NCBI RefSeq assembly: GCF_000344135.1
Contig: NZ_BAOP01000001.1
Coordinates: forward strand, 1-64,000
DNA length: 64,000 bases
Reading direction: 5' to 3'
Origin: Gordonia malaquae NBRC 108250
GTDB taxonomy: Bacteria; Actinomycetota; Actinomycetes; Mycobacteriales; Mycobacteriaceae
The notes below the pieces were generated by a model. The model was not told where the DNA came from and searched no databases. It worked only from the letters and a program-made list of their open reading frames with translations. Below are positions 33,401 through 42,486 of this stretch, piece after piece. A program made the position numbers and the translations under genes. How positions within the stretch are numbered: position 1 is the first letter of the stretch; every line of letters begins with the position of its first letter.

Positions 33401-33523
33401 CGGCGCTGGTTCCTTCCATACGACACATCAGTAGTCACACTGATCACTTGCGTAACAGTGAACCAGTAGTCGAGGGTCGCTGTCGAACGGGAACTCTTCG
33501 CGATCGGAAATCGTTAACGTGCC

Positions 33524-33964
33524 GTGACCAGACCACTCGATTCATCCGAGAAGCACGAGAAGCCCGGCATGTTCTCGCGTCTCGGCGCCAGGTACCAGCA
33601 CCTTCGGCACAATCATCGGTATGGATTCGTCCTTCGATATGTGACGATCACCGTGGGAATCCTCGTCACCGCGGCAGGCGTGGTGGCCATCCCGTATCCC
33701 GGCCCCGGTTGGGCGATCGTGTTCCTCGGCCTGTTGATCCTGTCGCAGGAGTTCGAATGGGCCGCCCGTCTCCGCCACTGGATCATGTCCAGGCTGACCG
33801 AGTTCTATCGCCGTTTCATCGACGGCAACCGTCTCGCGCAAGTGGCCCTCGGCATCGCGACCTGCGCCATCGTCCTCGCCACGCTCTGGGTGACCAATGC
33901 ACTCGACCTCGCAGCGGGCTGGGTCGGCGTGGAGGCCGCCTGGCTGAACTCGCCGATCTTCTGA
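33524..33964 (+). CDS. TIGR02611 / PGPGW-motif membrane protein
   Basis: 146 aa. Two membrane segments are separated by the diagnostic IPYPGPGWAIVFLGLLILSQEF, and a third is near the C-terminus. A basic N-terminus (GARYQHLRHNHRYG) precedes the first helix. The family is actinobacterial with no proven function. GTG 33524 lies in a weak SD context. Its 3' end faces cobW with an 8-nt gap. Confidence 0.9.
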   Translation: MTRPLDSSEKHEKPGMFSRLGARYQHLRHNHRYGFVLRYVTITVGILVTAAGVVAIPYPGPGWAIVFLGLLILSQEFEWAARLRHWIMSRLTEFYRRFIDGNRLAQVALGIATCAIVLATLWVTNALDLAAGWVGVEAAWLNSPIF

Positions 33965-33972
33965 CAGCGGAG

Positions 33973-35001
33973 TCAGGCGAGGTGTCGCGTGAGATGCAGA
34001 ATGCCGTGCTCGTCGTCGGCGTCACGACCGAGCACTCCGGCGAGGGCCGCCTCCGCCGATGCGACGTCGAGCCCTGAGCCGATCACCACGAGAGACGTCG
34101 CGGGTCCAAGGTCGCCCCACGGTTGCCGCGACACCCGGACGACGCCCCCGACTGCTTGGATCACATAGGCCTGGTCGGCGTGACCGGGAAGGTCGACCAG
34201 AACGGTGCCCTTGATCCGGTACGCCCCGGCCGGCGGACGTTCGAGGAATCGTGCAAGGCGGCGCGGGTCGACGGGACCGACTCGGTCGAGCGACACCGAC
34301 TCGAACTCGGCGTGCAAGTGCGAGTGGTCGTGGTGGTCGTCGTGCAGCAGTTCGTCGAGTGAGAGCTGCCGCGGGCCGTCGTCCATCGGGCGGTCCGGAG
34401 CATCGTCGAAGAGCAGGCCCGGATCGATCAACGCATCGCTGACGCTGATCAGCGACGCCGTCGAGTTGACTTCGCGGACCACGTCGCGGACGCGTGCCAT
34501 CTCGTCGCCGTCGACCAGGTCGGCCTTGTTCAGAACCACCAGATCCGCGACGGCGACATGCCCGCCCACCATCGGATGTCCGGCAATCGTCGAGAGGAAC
34601 TGCGAGGAGTCGATCACATAGACGAGCCCGCCGTACGACGCCGTGGCCGACCGGGCTGCCAGCACCAGTCTGATGAGTGCAGGCGGCTCGGCGATTCCGC
34701 TGGCCTCGATGAGTATCGCGTCGAGGCCGACCTCGGCGGCCGAAAGAGCTGCGATCGCGTCCCCGAGACCCTCGGCGTCGGTCGTGCAGCACATGCATCC
34801 CCCCGGGAGGCTGACAGTTCCACCCGACGCACCCGACACGAGCAGAGAATCGATGTCGACCGAGCCGAAATCGTTGACGAGCACGCCTATTCGTCGACCG
34901 CCCGCATTCCGCAGAACATGATTGAGCAGTGTCGTCTTACCCGCGCCGAGGAATCCTGCGAGGACGACCACCGGGATGTGACGCTCGTTGCGACCAGTCA
35001 C
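33973..35001 (-). CDS. CobW/G3E-family GTP-binding metallochaperone
   Basis: About 342 aa. Walker A is [12 protein letters not shown], and the metal-binding GGCMCC motif (CXCC) follows the switch I region. The NKAD base motif is in [11 protein letters not shown] His-rich loop [13 protein letters not shown] precedes the CobW C-terminal domain. It probably delivers Zn or Co to a client enzyme. GTG 35001 overlaps the trhO stop as GTGA; TrhO has a C-terminal zinc-ribbon, so it is one possible client by context. The metal is not determined. Confidence 0.92.
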   Translation of the reverse strand: MTGRNERHIPVVVLAGFLGAGKTTLLNHVLRNAGGRRIGVLVNDFGSVDIDSLLVSGASGGTVSLPGGCMCCTTDAEGLGDAIAALSAAEVGLDAILIEASGIAEPPALIRLVLAARSATASYGGLVYVIDSSQFLSTIAGHPMVGGHVAVADLVVLNKADLVDGDEMARVRDVVREVNSTASLISVSDALIDPGLLFDDAPDRPMDDGPRQLSLDELLHDDHHDHSHLHAEFESVSLDRVGPVDPRRLARFLERPPAGAYRIKGTVLVDLPGHADQAYVIQAVGGVVRVSRQPWGDLGPATSLVVIGSGLDVASAEAALAGVLGRDADDEHGILHLTRHLA

Positions 35002-35840
35002 GTGGCGCAGCTGACACACAGAACCGCCAGGTCCCGGCCGTCACGATCGGGGTGATTCACCACATTCGACGTCGGTTCGCCGCATTCGACACACTTGCCG
35101 ATCACAGCGGGCGAACCGAAATCCATAGTCATTCTCTTGTCGAAGACATAGAGCGACCCTTCCCATAGCCCGGAGTCTGCGAACCGCTCGCCGTATCGGA
35201 CTATTCCACCGTCGAGTTGGTACACCTGAGAGAATCCCCTGTTGACCATCAGGGCGCTGAGGACCTCACAACGGACACCGCCGGTGCAGTACGTGACCAC
35301 CGGCTTGTTCTTCAGGTGATCCAGTGCGCCGCTCTCGAGGAGTGGAATGAAGTCCCGAGTGGTGTCGATGTCGGGAACGATCGCGTCCCGGAATCGACCG
35401 ATCTGAGCTTCGATGGTGTTTCGACCGTCGAGAAATGTCACCTCGTCGCCACGCTCGGCGACGAGTTGGTGGAGTTCGTCCGGCGACAGATGCGTGCCTC
35501 CTCCGATCACCCCGTCGGAATCCACCCGGATCTCGTCCGGGGCGCCGAACGTGACGATCTCTGGTCGCGTCTTGACCGAGAGTCGAGGGAAGTCGTCCCC
35601 CACTCCGTCTGACCATTTGATGTCTGCGTTCTTGAACGCGGGGTACCCGCGGGTCGCTTTCACGTAGCGTTTGACGTCGCGGATGTCGCCACCCACTGTT
35701 GCGTTGATGCCGTGGGATGACACGATGATTCTGCCGCGCAGGCCGAGCGAGGAACACACGGAGTGCTGCCACAGGCTGATGGCCTCCGGGTCGGGCAGCG
35801 GCGCGAACACATAGAACAACACGATTTTGGGAGTCGCCAC
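34998..35840 (-). CDS. trhO: tRNA uridine(34) hydroxylase TrhO (rhodanese family)
   Basis: 280 aa. Oxygen-dependent synthesis of 5-hydroxyuridine at wobble U34. N-terminal ferredoxin-like domain: [32 protein letters not shown]. Rhodanese domain with active-site Cys in YCTGGVRCE. The C-terminus has two Cys pairs ([14 protein letters not shown]). GTG 35840 is the only start before the domain; an extended frame to 36041 is antisense to the lipoprotein. The start codon is 1 nt from the divergent lipoprotein GTG. Coupled to cobW downstream. Confidence 0.94.
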   Translation of the reverse strand: MATPKIVLFYVFAPLPDPEAISLWQHSVCSSLGLRGRIIVSSHGINATVGGDIRDVKRYVKATRGYPAFKNADIKWSDGVGDDFPRLSVKTRPEIVTFGAPDEIRVDSDGVIGGGTHLSPDELHQLVAERGDEVTFLDGRNTIEAQIGRFRDAIVPDIDTTRDFIPLLESGALDHLKNKPVVTYCTGGVRCEVLSALMVNRGFSQVYQLDGGIVRYGERFADSGLWEGSLYVFDKRMTMDFGSPAVIGKCVECGEPTSNVVNHPDRDGRDLAVLCVSCAT

Positions 35841-35841
35841 A

Positions 35842-36603
35842 GTGCAAGGGTACGGATCCCGCGGCGCGATCGTCAGCGTCGCCCTCTTCGGAGCGCTCAG
35901 CGTCACACTCTCCGGCTGCAGCCTGCTCAGCGAGAACGCCGGACCGAACCGGATCGTCATCCCGAGCACCGACGAGCTGTCGACGGAGACCAAACCCGCG
36001 TCGATCTCGGCGACAGCGGCGTCCCGATCGAACGACAACACGGTGCCGTCCGAGTGGAGTTACGAGCGGGTCATCAAAGGCGCTCCGCGAGTGAGCAATT
36101 CAGACTTCCACGAGGGTGCGACCACTGAGGACGGCGAACGTCAAGACGTGTCGGGTTATCACTTCTCCTCATCGGATCGCAGCATCAGGTGTTCTACCGG
36201 GAACAATGGGGCCGATGCGCTCGTCTGTTTCTCCGACGATGTCGAAGGCCCCCTCCAGGCGCCTGCAGGTGAAGACGCGGCGTGCAAATGGGACCGAAAC
36301 CTGGTTGTCCTCTCCGGCGAAGGCGTAAGCGAGGGAGGATGTTCGAATCGCTATCCGGTGCTCTACCGCACCCCGACGATCGCTCCGGGATCTGCCATCA
36401 CCATCGATCGCTTTGCGTGCCTGTCGGATGCCGAAGGTCTCTATTGTGTCGAATCCGGTTCCGGTTCCGGATTCTCGGTGACGTCGGACGGATTCACCTC
36501 GATTCGCGCCGCGGATAGAGCGCCGGAATCACTCACCGGGGTAACCGACCAATCATCCGAATCACCGTCTGCCTCCTCTTCGACGATCGTCCCGACGCGC
36601 TGA
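35842..36603 (+). CDS. Putative lipoprotein
   Basis: About 253 aa. The signal peptide ends in a lipobox VTLSGC, so the mature protein should be lipidated at Cys and membrane-anchored outside the cell. The mature domain has paired Cys ([37 protein letters not shown]) suggesting disulphides, and a Ser/Thr-rich tail. Family not recognised. The GTG at 35842 is set by the signal peptide; TTG 35827 is possible. Its start codon is back to back with that of trhO. Confidence 0.78.
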   Translation: MQGYGSRGAIVSVALFGALSVTLSGCSLLSENAGPNRIVIPSTDELSTETKPASISATAASRSNDNTVPSEWSYERVIKGAPRVSNSDFHEGATTEDGERQDVSGYHFSSSDRSIRCSTGNNGADALVCFSDDVEGPLQAPAGEDAACKWDRNLVVLSGEGVSEGGCSNRYPVLYRTPTIAPGSAITIDRFACLSDAEGLYCVESGSGSGFSVTSDGFTSIRAADRAPESLTGVTDQSSESPSASSSTIVPTR

Positions 36604-36658
36604 AAGTGTGTAGAGTAGGCGCTGAATAGCAGCCTGAATTCGCGGTGAGAGGAAACCA

Positions 36659-36994
36659 ATGGCAAAGAAGACCGTCATCAAGATCGTCGACGACATCGAC
36701 GGCGCAGAACTGGACGATAACGAGTACGAAACCGTCCGCTGGAGCATCGACGGCAAGAACTACGAATTCGACACCTCGCCTGCCCACGCCGAAGAATTCC
36801 GCGATCACGTCGCAACCTACGTTGCGGCATCGCGCGCGGTGAGCCGTGGACCCCAGCGCCGCACCGCCGCTGCAGCACGACCGGCCGCGAACACCCGAGT
36901 GATCCGCGAATGGGCGAATGCGAACGGCTTCACCGTGAGCGATCGCGGCCGAATCCCCGCCGATGTCCTCGCCGCCTACGAAGCCGCCAACTGA
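36659..36994 (+). CDS. lsr2: Nucleoid-associated xenogeneic silencer Lsr2
   Basis: 111 aa. The actinobacterial H-NS analogue: the N-terminal dimerisation domain (KTVIKIVDDIDGAE, ETVRWSIDGKNYEFDTS) is followed by a basic linker and the C-terminal DNA-binding helix pair VIREWANANGFTVSDRGRIP with the AT-hook-like RGR. It binds AT-rich foreign DNA and represses it. SD GAGAGGAAACC precedes ATG 36659; TAGAGT at 36611-36616 is a candidate -10. The strong hairpin 18 nt after the stop ends the transcript. In this window AT-richer genes, such as the one at 17673, are possible targets. Confidence 0.97.
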   Translation: MAKKTVIKIVDDIDGAELDDNEYETVRWSIDGKNYEFDTSPAHAEEFRDHVATYVAASRAVSRGPQRRTAAAARPAANTRVIREWANANGFTVSDRGRIPADVLAAYEAAN

Positions 36995-37012
36995 CACTGC
37001 GCTGTAACGAAC

Positions 37013-37046
37013 GAACGCCTCGAACCAGTCTTGGTTCGAGGCGTTC
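37013..37046 (+). terminator. Strong terminator after lsr2
   Basis: 15-bp perfect stem GAACGCCTCGAACCA / TGGTTCGAGGCGTTC with loop GTCT, followed by TTCTGTTC. It probably acts in both directions for lsr2 and the convergent TetR gene. Confidence 0.9.
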
Positions 37047-37066
37047 TTCTGTTCACCCACTCACGG

Positions 37067-37759
37067 TCAGGCCTGCGCGGCGATGAGCCGATGCAGCCAT
37101 TCCACAAGGAGCGAGGTCTCAGGTCTTCCGAGAATCGACGGATCCGTTGACGCGAGGCGCGCGACTCGGAGCACCGCGTCCCGGTCGTCGGTCGACGCGG
37201 TCCCGGCCCCGGTGATGCCCGCGAGTACCGCATCCCGAACCGCCGCAGACAACTCCGGATCGGGTCGGCCCTGAATGATCTGCCGCAACGTGACGCCGAT
37301 ATTGGTGGCCAGCACATGCGCCGCGGCCTGCTCAGCAGAGACCACGAGCGACCCCTGCGCCGCTGCCCGCTCAGTGATCCCGCGCAGGAGTTCGGTCGGC
37401 CGCGCCTGAGCCGCGGGCGCGTATCCGGGCCGCACCTTTCCGTACATCAACGTGTAGAAGCCGGGGTTGGCCAAGCCGAACCTCACGTGTGCATCCCAAC
37501 CGTCACGCAGGTCGAGGATCGGGTCCCCACTCGGCTCGGCGGCCCCTTTCTCCGCCAGATACAGGTCGAATCCCCGCTCCACCACGGCGTCCACGAGACC
37601 CTGTTTGTTGCCGAAGAAGTGATAGAGGGTCGGCATCCTCACCCCCACCCGATCGCACACCTCGCGCAGCGAGAAGTCCTCACCGGGTGACGACGCGATG
37701 AGGTCGGCTGCCGCGTCCAGCAGCCGTTCCCGTGTATCGCCTCGCGAATTCTCTGTCAT
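37067..37759 (-). CDS. TetR-family transcriptional regulator
   Basis: 230 aa. N-terminal HTH: TRERLLDAAADLIASS, FSLREVCDRVGVRMPTLYHFF. The C-terminal ligand domain is rich in Ala and has the motif ANPGFYTLMYGKVRPGY common in actinobacterial members. ATG 37759 was chosen; the frame continues to 38854 but is antisense to the SDR. It is divergent from the SDR and faces a 23-bp palindrome at 37776-37798 that should be its operator. The ligand is unknown. Confidence 0.92.
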   Translation of the reverse strand: MTENSRGDTRERLLDAAADLIASSPGEDFSLREVCDRVGVRMPTLYHFFGNKQGLVDAVVERGFDLYLAEKGAAEPSGDPILDLRDGWDAHVRFGLANPGFYTLMYGKVRPGYAPAAQARPTELLRGITERAAAQGSLVVSAEQAAAHVLATNIGVTLRQIIQGRPDPELSAAVRDAVLAGITGAGTASTDDRDAVLRVARLASTDPSILGRPETSLLVEWLHRLIAAQA

Positions 37760-37775
37760 GCCGCTACAGTAGTCC

Positions 37776-37798
37776 TGTATCAACGATATGTTGATACA
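37776..37798. promoter_or_regulatory. TetR operator palindrome
   Basis: TGTATCAAC-GATAT-GTTGATACA: perfect 9-bp arms and a 5-nt centre between the divergent TetR and SDR genes. It overlaps the region where both promoters must lie, so a single dimer or two dimers could repress both. Confidence 0.75.
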
Positions 37799-37822
37799 TA
37801 CCAACGCTATAGGGAGGCTGCC

Positions 37823-38578
37823 ATGCAGAAGCGAACACTCGAGGGACAGGCCGTACTCGTATCCGGTGGAGGAAAGAACCTCGGAGGTCTGATCAGTCGG
37901 CAGGCCGCCGCGGCCGGAGCCGACGTGGCGATCCACTACAACAGCGAGTCGTCGCGGGCCGAGGCCGAAGCGACGCTGGCCGCCGTCGAAGCGTCCGGAC
38001 GCACCGGCGTGCTGCTGACCGGCGATCTCACCGATCCGAGTGCGGTGACCCGACTGTTCGACGACGCCAAAGCGGCCCTCGGTCGGATCGACGTCGCCGT
38101 GAACACCGTGGGCAAGGTCCTCCGCAAGCCGATCGCCGATACATCCGAGTCCGAGTACGACGAGATGTTCGACGTGAACTCGAAGGCCGCCTACTTCTTC
38201 ATCAAAGAGGCCGGCCGCACTCTGAACGACGACGGAAAGATCATCACCATCGTCACGTCGCTGCTCGCCGCCTTCACCGACGGATATTCGACATACGCGG
38301 GCGGAAAGAGTCCGGTGGAGCACTTCACGCGTGCCGCCGCGAAGGAGTTCGGCGGTCGCGGGATCTCGGTCACCGCGGTCGGCCCCGGCCCGATGGACAC
38401 TCCGTTCTTCTACGGTCAGGAGACACCCGAACGTGTCGCCTTCCACAAGTCCCAGGCGATGAACGGGGAGTTGACGAAGATCGAGGACATCGCTCCGATC
38501 GTGGAGTTCCTCGCGACCGACGGCTGGTGGATCACCGGCCAGACGATCTTCGCCAACGGCGGCTACACCACCCGCTGA
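37823..38578 (+). CDS. SDR family oxidoreductase, TetR-linked
   Basis: 251 aa. Rossmann motif SGGGKNLGG (variant of TGxxxGxG; G-rich but Lys-Asn), NTVG, and catalytic Ser in IVTSLLAAFTDGYSTYAGGKSP giving the Y-x-x-x-K motif at YAGGK. It ends in FANGGYTTR like 3-oxoacyl-ACP reductase-type SDRs. SD AGGGAGG is 6 nt before ATG 37823. It is the first gene after the palindrome and is followed by an NTF2-like protein, so the pair are probably induced together. Substrate unknown. Confidence 0.92.
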   Translation: MQKRTLEGQAVLVSGGGKNLGGLISRQAAAAGADVAIHYNSESSRAEAEATLAAVEASGRTGVLLTGDLTDPSAVTRLFDDAKAALGRIDVAVNTVGKVLRKPIADTSESEYDEMFDVNSKAAYFFIKEAGRTLNDDGKIITIVTSLLAAFTDGYSTYAGGKSPVEHFTRAAAKEFGGRGISVTAVGPGPMDTPFFYGQETPERVAFHKSQAMNGELTKIEDIAPIVEFLATDGWWITGQTIFANGGYTTR

Positions 38579-38602
38579 CACCCACAGATGAAGGGAGACA
38601 CC

Positions 38603-38929
38603 ATGACGAGCGAGATTCCTGCCACCGTCACCGAGTTCATCACCGCGGTGAACAGACACGATGAGACGGCCGTGCTCGACGCCTTCACCGACGACGGCTT
38701 CGTCGACGACTGGGGGCGGATCTTCCCCGACCGCGCGTCGATCAAGGCGTGGAGCGACGTCGAGTTCATCGGCGCGAACGGCACCATGACCGTCACCAGC
38801 ACCGCCGTCGATGAGAACACGGTGACGGTCATCGCCGATTGGCGCAGTTCTCACGCCAACGGCCTGTCGTCGTTCGTGTTCGATGTCGCAGGCGACAAGA
38901 TCGCGTCCATGACGATCCGCGAGGGGTGA
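38603..38929 (+). CDS. SnoaL/NTF2-like protein
   Basis: 108 aa. A cone-shaped NTF2-like fold is suggested by VTEFITAVNRHDETAVLDAF at the start, FVDDWGRIFPDRASIKAW, and a terminal strand pair. Family members are isomerases, cyclases or hydrolases, or bind ligands. ATG 38603 follows AGGGAGA. It sits 24 nt downstream of the SDR; co-expression is likely. Confidence 0.85.
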   Translation: MTSEIPATVTEFITAVNRHDETAVLDAFTDDGFVDDWGRIFPDRASIKAWSDVEFIGANGTMTVTSTAVDENTVTVIADWRSSHANGLSSFVFDVAGDKIASMTIREG

Positions 38930-39005
38930 TCTGAAACTCGGGGTTTCGCGTCACCCTGACTTTAAGTCGTCGGGCCGGACGACAGGACCGCTATTCTGAC
39001 GAACC

Positions 39006-40784
39006 ATGACTGTCCTCTCCTCGGCCCGACGACACCTGTCGTCGTCGCCGTCTCGACGCCTGTGGTTGCCACTGCTGATCGTGGTGCTGCTGATCGGCGC
39101 TCTGACCGCCTGCGGTTCCTCGTCCGATTCGAGCGACGGTGACGACGCCGGCCTGTGTGCGCCTCCCGGTGTGAACAGTGCGTCCGCGGCACCGACGAAC
39201 CTCGCCAAGAGCGCTCAGGCGCCCGACAAGTTCACAACGGCGAACGTCACCCCGCTCGACCAGATCAACACGTCGGACCTCGGGCTGATCAACAACGGGA
39301 AGATCATCGTCGGCACTCTCGGTGACGCACCGCCGAGCATCTGCGTCAACAACGACAAGCAGTACACGGGCATGGACAACGAGATGCTCCGTGCGATGGC
39401 CGACAAGCTCGGCCTGCAGGTCGAGTTCGTCGGCACCGAGTTCTCCGGCCTCCTCGCCCAGGTCGCGGGAGGACGGTTCGATGTCGGCTCGTCGTCGATC
39501 ACCACGACCGACGAGCGTCGGAACACGGTGGCCTTCACCAACGGCTACGACTTCGGGTACTTCTCGCTCGCAGCCAAGGTCGGGGGCCCGATCAAGGGTT
39601 TCGGCGACCTCAGCGCGTCGACCCGCATCGGCGTGGTGCAGGGCACCGTCCAGGACGACTACGTCGTCAACACGCTGAATTTGAACCCGGTGAAGTTCCC
39701 CGACTACGCGACCGCGTACGCGAACTTGAAGTCGGGCCAGATCGACGCGTGGGTCGCGCCGAGCCAGCAGGCCGAGGGCACTGTTCAGCCGTCCGACGGC
39801 ATCGGCATCCTCGAGAACACCTTCAGCATCAACAACTTCACCGCCTGGGCCGTCAACAAGGGCAACCCGAAGCTGGTGGAGGCGCTGAACAGCGCCCTCG
39901 ACGCGATCATCGCCGACGGCACGTGGGCCAAGCTCTACCAGGACTGGGCGCCGCGGACTCTTCCCGCCGGCTGGAAGCCCGGGTCGAAGGCCGCGCCCGC
40001 GCCGAAGCTGCCTGATTTCGAAGCCATCGCGAAGGCGAACGAAGGCAACAAGGAACAGGCTCAGGAAGTCGCCCCGAAGGGCACGCTCGCGCAGTTGGGC
40101 GAGACGTTCTTCAACGGAGAGGCGTTCCGCAAGGCGATTCCCGACCTGTTCACGACCGGCCTCCCGAACACCCTGAAGATCGCGTTGACATCCGGCATCA
40201 TCGGCACCGTGCTCGGCATGCTGCTCGCCGTCGCGGGCATCTCCCGGACTCGCTGGCTGCGCTGGCCGGCCCGGGTCTACACGGACATCTTCCGCGGCCT
40301 GCCCGCCGTCGTCGTGATTCTCATGGTGGGTCTCGGATTCGGCCCGGTGGTGCAGAACCTCACGGGCGGCAACCCGTTCTGGCTCGGGTCGATCGCCCTC
40401 GGCCTGCTCGCGGCCGCCTACATCGGTGAGATCTTCCGGTCCGGCATCCAGAGCGTCGAGGCAGGGCAAATGGAGGCGTCCCGCGCGCTCGGCTTCTCCT
40501 ACAGTTCGTCGATGAACCTCGTGATCATCCCGCAGGGCGTCCGACGTGTGCTTCCAGCCCTGATGAACCAGTTCATCGTGCTGATCAAGGACTCGTCACT
40601 GATCTACTTCCTCGGACTCACCGTGCTGCAGCGTGACCTGTTCGCGGTCGGCAAGGACTTCAACGCAGGCAGCGGCAACCTGACACCGCTGCTCGCCGCA
40701 GGCCTGCTGTACCTGATCCTGACTGTTCCGTTGACGCACCTGGTCAACTACATCGACAAGCGCCTGCGCGTCGGAAAGGCCTGA
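39006..40784 (+). CDS. Polar amino acid ABC importer: fused substrate-binding protein and permease
   Basis: 592 aa. A lipoprotein signal (LIGALTAC) precedes an SBP_bac_3 binding domain (about residues 95-320; IIVGTLGDAPPSICVNND, YTGMDNEMLRAMADKLGL, FDVGSSSITTTDERR). A linker of about 60 residues (rich in Lys/Ala/Glu) leads to a GlnP-type permease domain with about five membrane segments and the EAA motif EASRALGFSYSSSMNLVIIPQGVRR (shown in part: EASRALGFSYSSSMN). Glutamine/glutamate-class transport is the usual role. The fused architecture ensures a fixed 1:1 ratio. It is followed by its ATPase after 6 nt. Confidence 0.94.
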   Translation: MTVLSSARRHLSSSPSRRLWLPLLIVVLLIGALTACGSSSDSSDGDDAGLCAPPGVNSASAAPTNLAKSAQAPDKFTTANVTPLDQINTSDLGLINNGKIIVGTLGDAPPSICVNNDKQYTGMDNEMLRAMADKLGLQVEFVGTEFSGLLAQVAGGRFDVGSSSITTTDERRNTVAFTNGYDFGYFSLAAKVGGPIKGFGDLSASTRIGVVQGTVQDDYVVNTLNLNPVKFPDYATAYANLKSGQIDAWVAPSQQAEGTVQPSDGIGILENTFSINNFTAWAVNKGNPKLVEALNSALDAIIADGTWAKLYQDWAPRTLPAGWKPGSKAAPAPKLPDFEAIAKANEGNKEQAQEVAPKGTLAQLGETFFNGEAFRKAIPDLFTTGLPNTLKIALTSGIIGTVLGMLLAVAGISRTRWLRWPARVYTDIFRGLPAVVVILMVGLGFGPVVQNLTGGNPFWLGSIALGLLAAAYIGEIFRSGIQSVEAGQMEASRALGFSYSSSMNLVIIPQGVRRVLPALMNQFIVLIKDSSLIYFLGLTVLQRDLFAVGKDFNAGSGNLTPLLAAGLLYLILTVPLTHLVNYIDKRLRVGKA

Positions 40785-40790
40785 TTCCTC

Positions 40791-41552
40791 GTGAGCACAT
40801 CAACCACTCCGCTCGCGGCCACCGACGCTGCGGTGTCCCTGACCGGCAAGGACCTTCACCTCGCATTCGGCGACAACAAGGTGCTGCAGGGCGTCGACAT
40901 CCAGGTCGACGCCGGGACGACGACCACCGTGATCGGCCCGTCCGGGTCGGGCAAGTCGACTCTCCTGCGCGTCCTGAACCGACTCCACGAACCGCAGCAG
41001 GGCGACATCCTCATCGACGGCCGCTCTGTCCTCGGCGACAACCCCGATGAACTGCGTCGCCGCATCGGCATGGTGTTCCAGCAGTTCAACCTGTTCCCCC
41101 ACAAGACGGTGGCGCAGAACGTCGCCCTGGCACCGCAGAAGCTGCGCGGACTCAGTAAGGACGAGGCGTACGCGCTCGCCCTCGAACAGTTGGACGCCGT
41201 CGGTCTCAAGCACAAGGCCGACGTCCGACCCTCCACACTCTCCGGTGGTCAGCAGCAGCGTGTCGCCATCGCCCGTGCACTCGCGATGCGGCCCCAGATC
41301 ATGTTCTTCGACGAGGCCACCAGTGCGCTGGACCCCGAACTGGTGAAGGGTGTCCTGTCGTTGATGGCCGAACTGTCGAAGGAGGGCATGACGATGGTGG
41401 TCGTCACGCATGAGATGGGCTACGCCCGCGACGTCTCCGACAACGTGCTGTTCATGGACGAGGGCAAGGTCGTCGAGACCGGGACGCCGGAGAAGTTGTT
41501 CAACGCCGCCGAGAGTGAACGCCTTCAGACGTTCCTGTCGCAGGTGCTGTGA
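40791..41552 (+). CDS. Amino acid ABC transporter ATP-binding protein (GlnQ-like)
   Basis: 253 aa. Walker A is GPSGSGKST, Q-loop FQQFNLFPHKT, signature LSGGQQQRVAIARALA, Walker B IMFFDEATSALDPE, H-loop VVVTHEMGYAR. These are GlnQ/HisP-type features for polar amino acids. GTG 40791 lies 6 nt after the fused binding-protein/permease gene, so both form an operon. A 12-bp terminator hairpin follows the stop. Confidence 0.95.
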   Translation: MSTSTTPLAATDAAVSLTGKDLHLAFGDNKVLQGVDIQVDAGTTTTVIGPSGSGKSTLLRVLNRLHEPQQGDILIDGRSVLGDNPDELRRRIGMVFQQFNLFPHKTVAQNVALAPQKLRGLSKDEAYALALEQLDAVGLKHKADVRPSTLSGGQQQRVAIARALAMRPQIMFFDEATSALDPELVKGVLSLMAELSKEGMTMVVVTHEMGYARDVSDNVLFMDEGKVVETGTPEKLFNAAESERLQTFLSQVL

Positions 41553-41557
41553 TCTGG

Positions 41558-41587
41558 GGCGTTCACCGCACGGCCGCGGTGAACGCC
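41558..41587. terminator. Bidirectional terminator between glnQ-like and hypothetical gene
   Basis: GGCGTTCACCGC, a 6-nt loop, GCGGTGAACGCC: a perfect 12-bp stem. It overlaps the 3' end of the convergent gene. Confidence 0.75.
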
Positions 41588-42486
41588 TCCGACCGGTAGA
41601 ACGGCGCGAGCCTGCGTCGAAGGGCCGCTTCGATGAAGCCGTGCCTGTCGATCTGCGCGATCACGTGCGGGCCGAAGCGGAGCGCCTCTTCGACGAGGTC
41701 GTCGTAACCCACGCCCAGTTCGGCGAGGAGTTCGTCGAGAGGCGTGTCGCCGTACGCCTCGAACACTTCGTCGACGCCTTCGGACAGGAGCGCCGCGAAG
41801 TAGTCGGTGTCGCGGAACGTCCGCCAGAACTCGAAGATCAGGACGACGACGTCTTCGACGTCGCCCGGTTCGACGAGAGTGCTCATCTCGCCGATGCTCT
41901 GATCGGCATTCGCCGCCCAGAGATCGCGGATGGTGGCGACGACGAGTTCGTCGGAGTCGGCTTTGTTCGCTTGCAACACGAATCGAGCGCCGCGACGCGT
42001 CACGTTCTCGACCGTCCCGTCGACCAACCGCCCGAGCTTCTCGGGCAGTCGTGACGAATCGACGGCGCGGTGCATCACGTCGACGGCGGCGTCGACTGTC
42101 GCCGGGCTGTCCAGGATCCGCTCGACGAGGCGTCGGGTGATGCCGAGGTCGGCGACGCCGGTGGCGAGGTCGTCGAAGTGTTTGCGATCGATGATGTCCG
42201 AGAGTCGGAGGTCGTCGTTCCGCGAATGCGCGTACAGCCGGGCCGCGACCTGCCCGACGAGTTCGGGGATGGCGCCTTCGACGGGGAATGCGATCGCGTA
42301 TTTGTGGGCGACTGCTTTGATCATCTCGCGGGACACCGCTTGCGACAGCGTCAGGTGCGACGCGTCGGCAAGGAACGACGTGATCTCCTCGCGCGCCAGT
42401 TCGGTGAACGCCTGCGGATCGGTCAGCTGGCCTCGCAGGTACTCGACCTGCGCCTCGAGGAGCCGGGCTGCCAGGTCGTCGGTCAT
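41563..42486 (-). CDS. Conserved hypothetical protein, helical
   Basis: 307 aa, acidic, with no signal peptide or membrane segment. It appears mostly helical: ARLLEAQVEYLRGQLTDPQAF at the start, RLVERILDSPATVDAAVDVM in the middle, LGVGYDDLVEEALRFGPHV near the end. I do not recognise a family. Its ATG overlaps the stop of the upstream HAD gene (ATGA), so the two are translationally coupled and may act in one pathway. Confidence 0.72.
   Translation of the reverse strand: MTDDLAARLLEAQVEYLRGQLTDPQAFTELAREEITSFLADASHLTLSQAVSREMIKAVAHKYAIAFPVEGAIPELVGQVAARLYAHSRNDDLRLSDIIDRKHFDDLATGVADLGITRRLVERILDSPATVDAAVDVMHRAVDSSRLPEKLGRLVDGTVENVTRRGARFVLQANKADSDELVVATIRDLWAANADQSIGEMSTLVEPGDVEDVVVLIFEFWRTFRDTDYFAALLSEGVDEVFEAYGDTPLDELLAELGVGYDDLVEEALRFGPHVIAQIDRHGFIEAALRRRLAPFYRSEAFTAAVR

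Noticed and set aside
37760-38854. A long upstream extension of the TetR frame
   Set aside because: It is antisense to a well-supported SDR and NTF2-like gene and passes through the operator.
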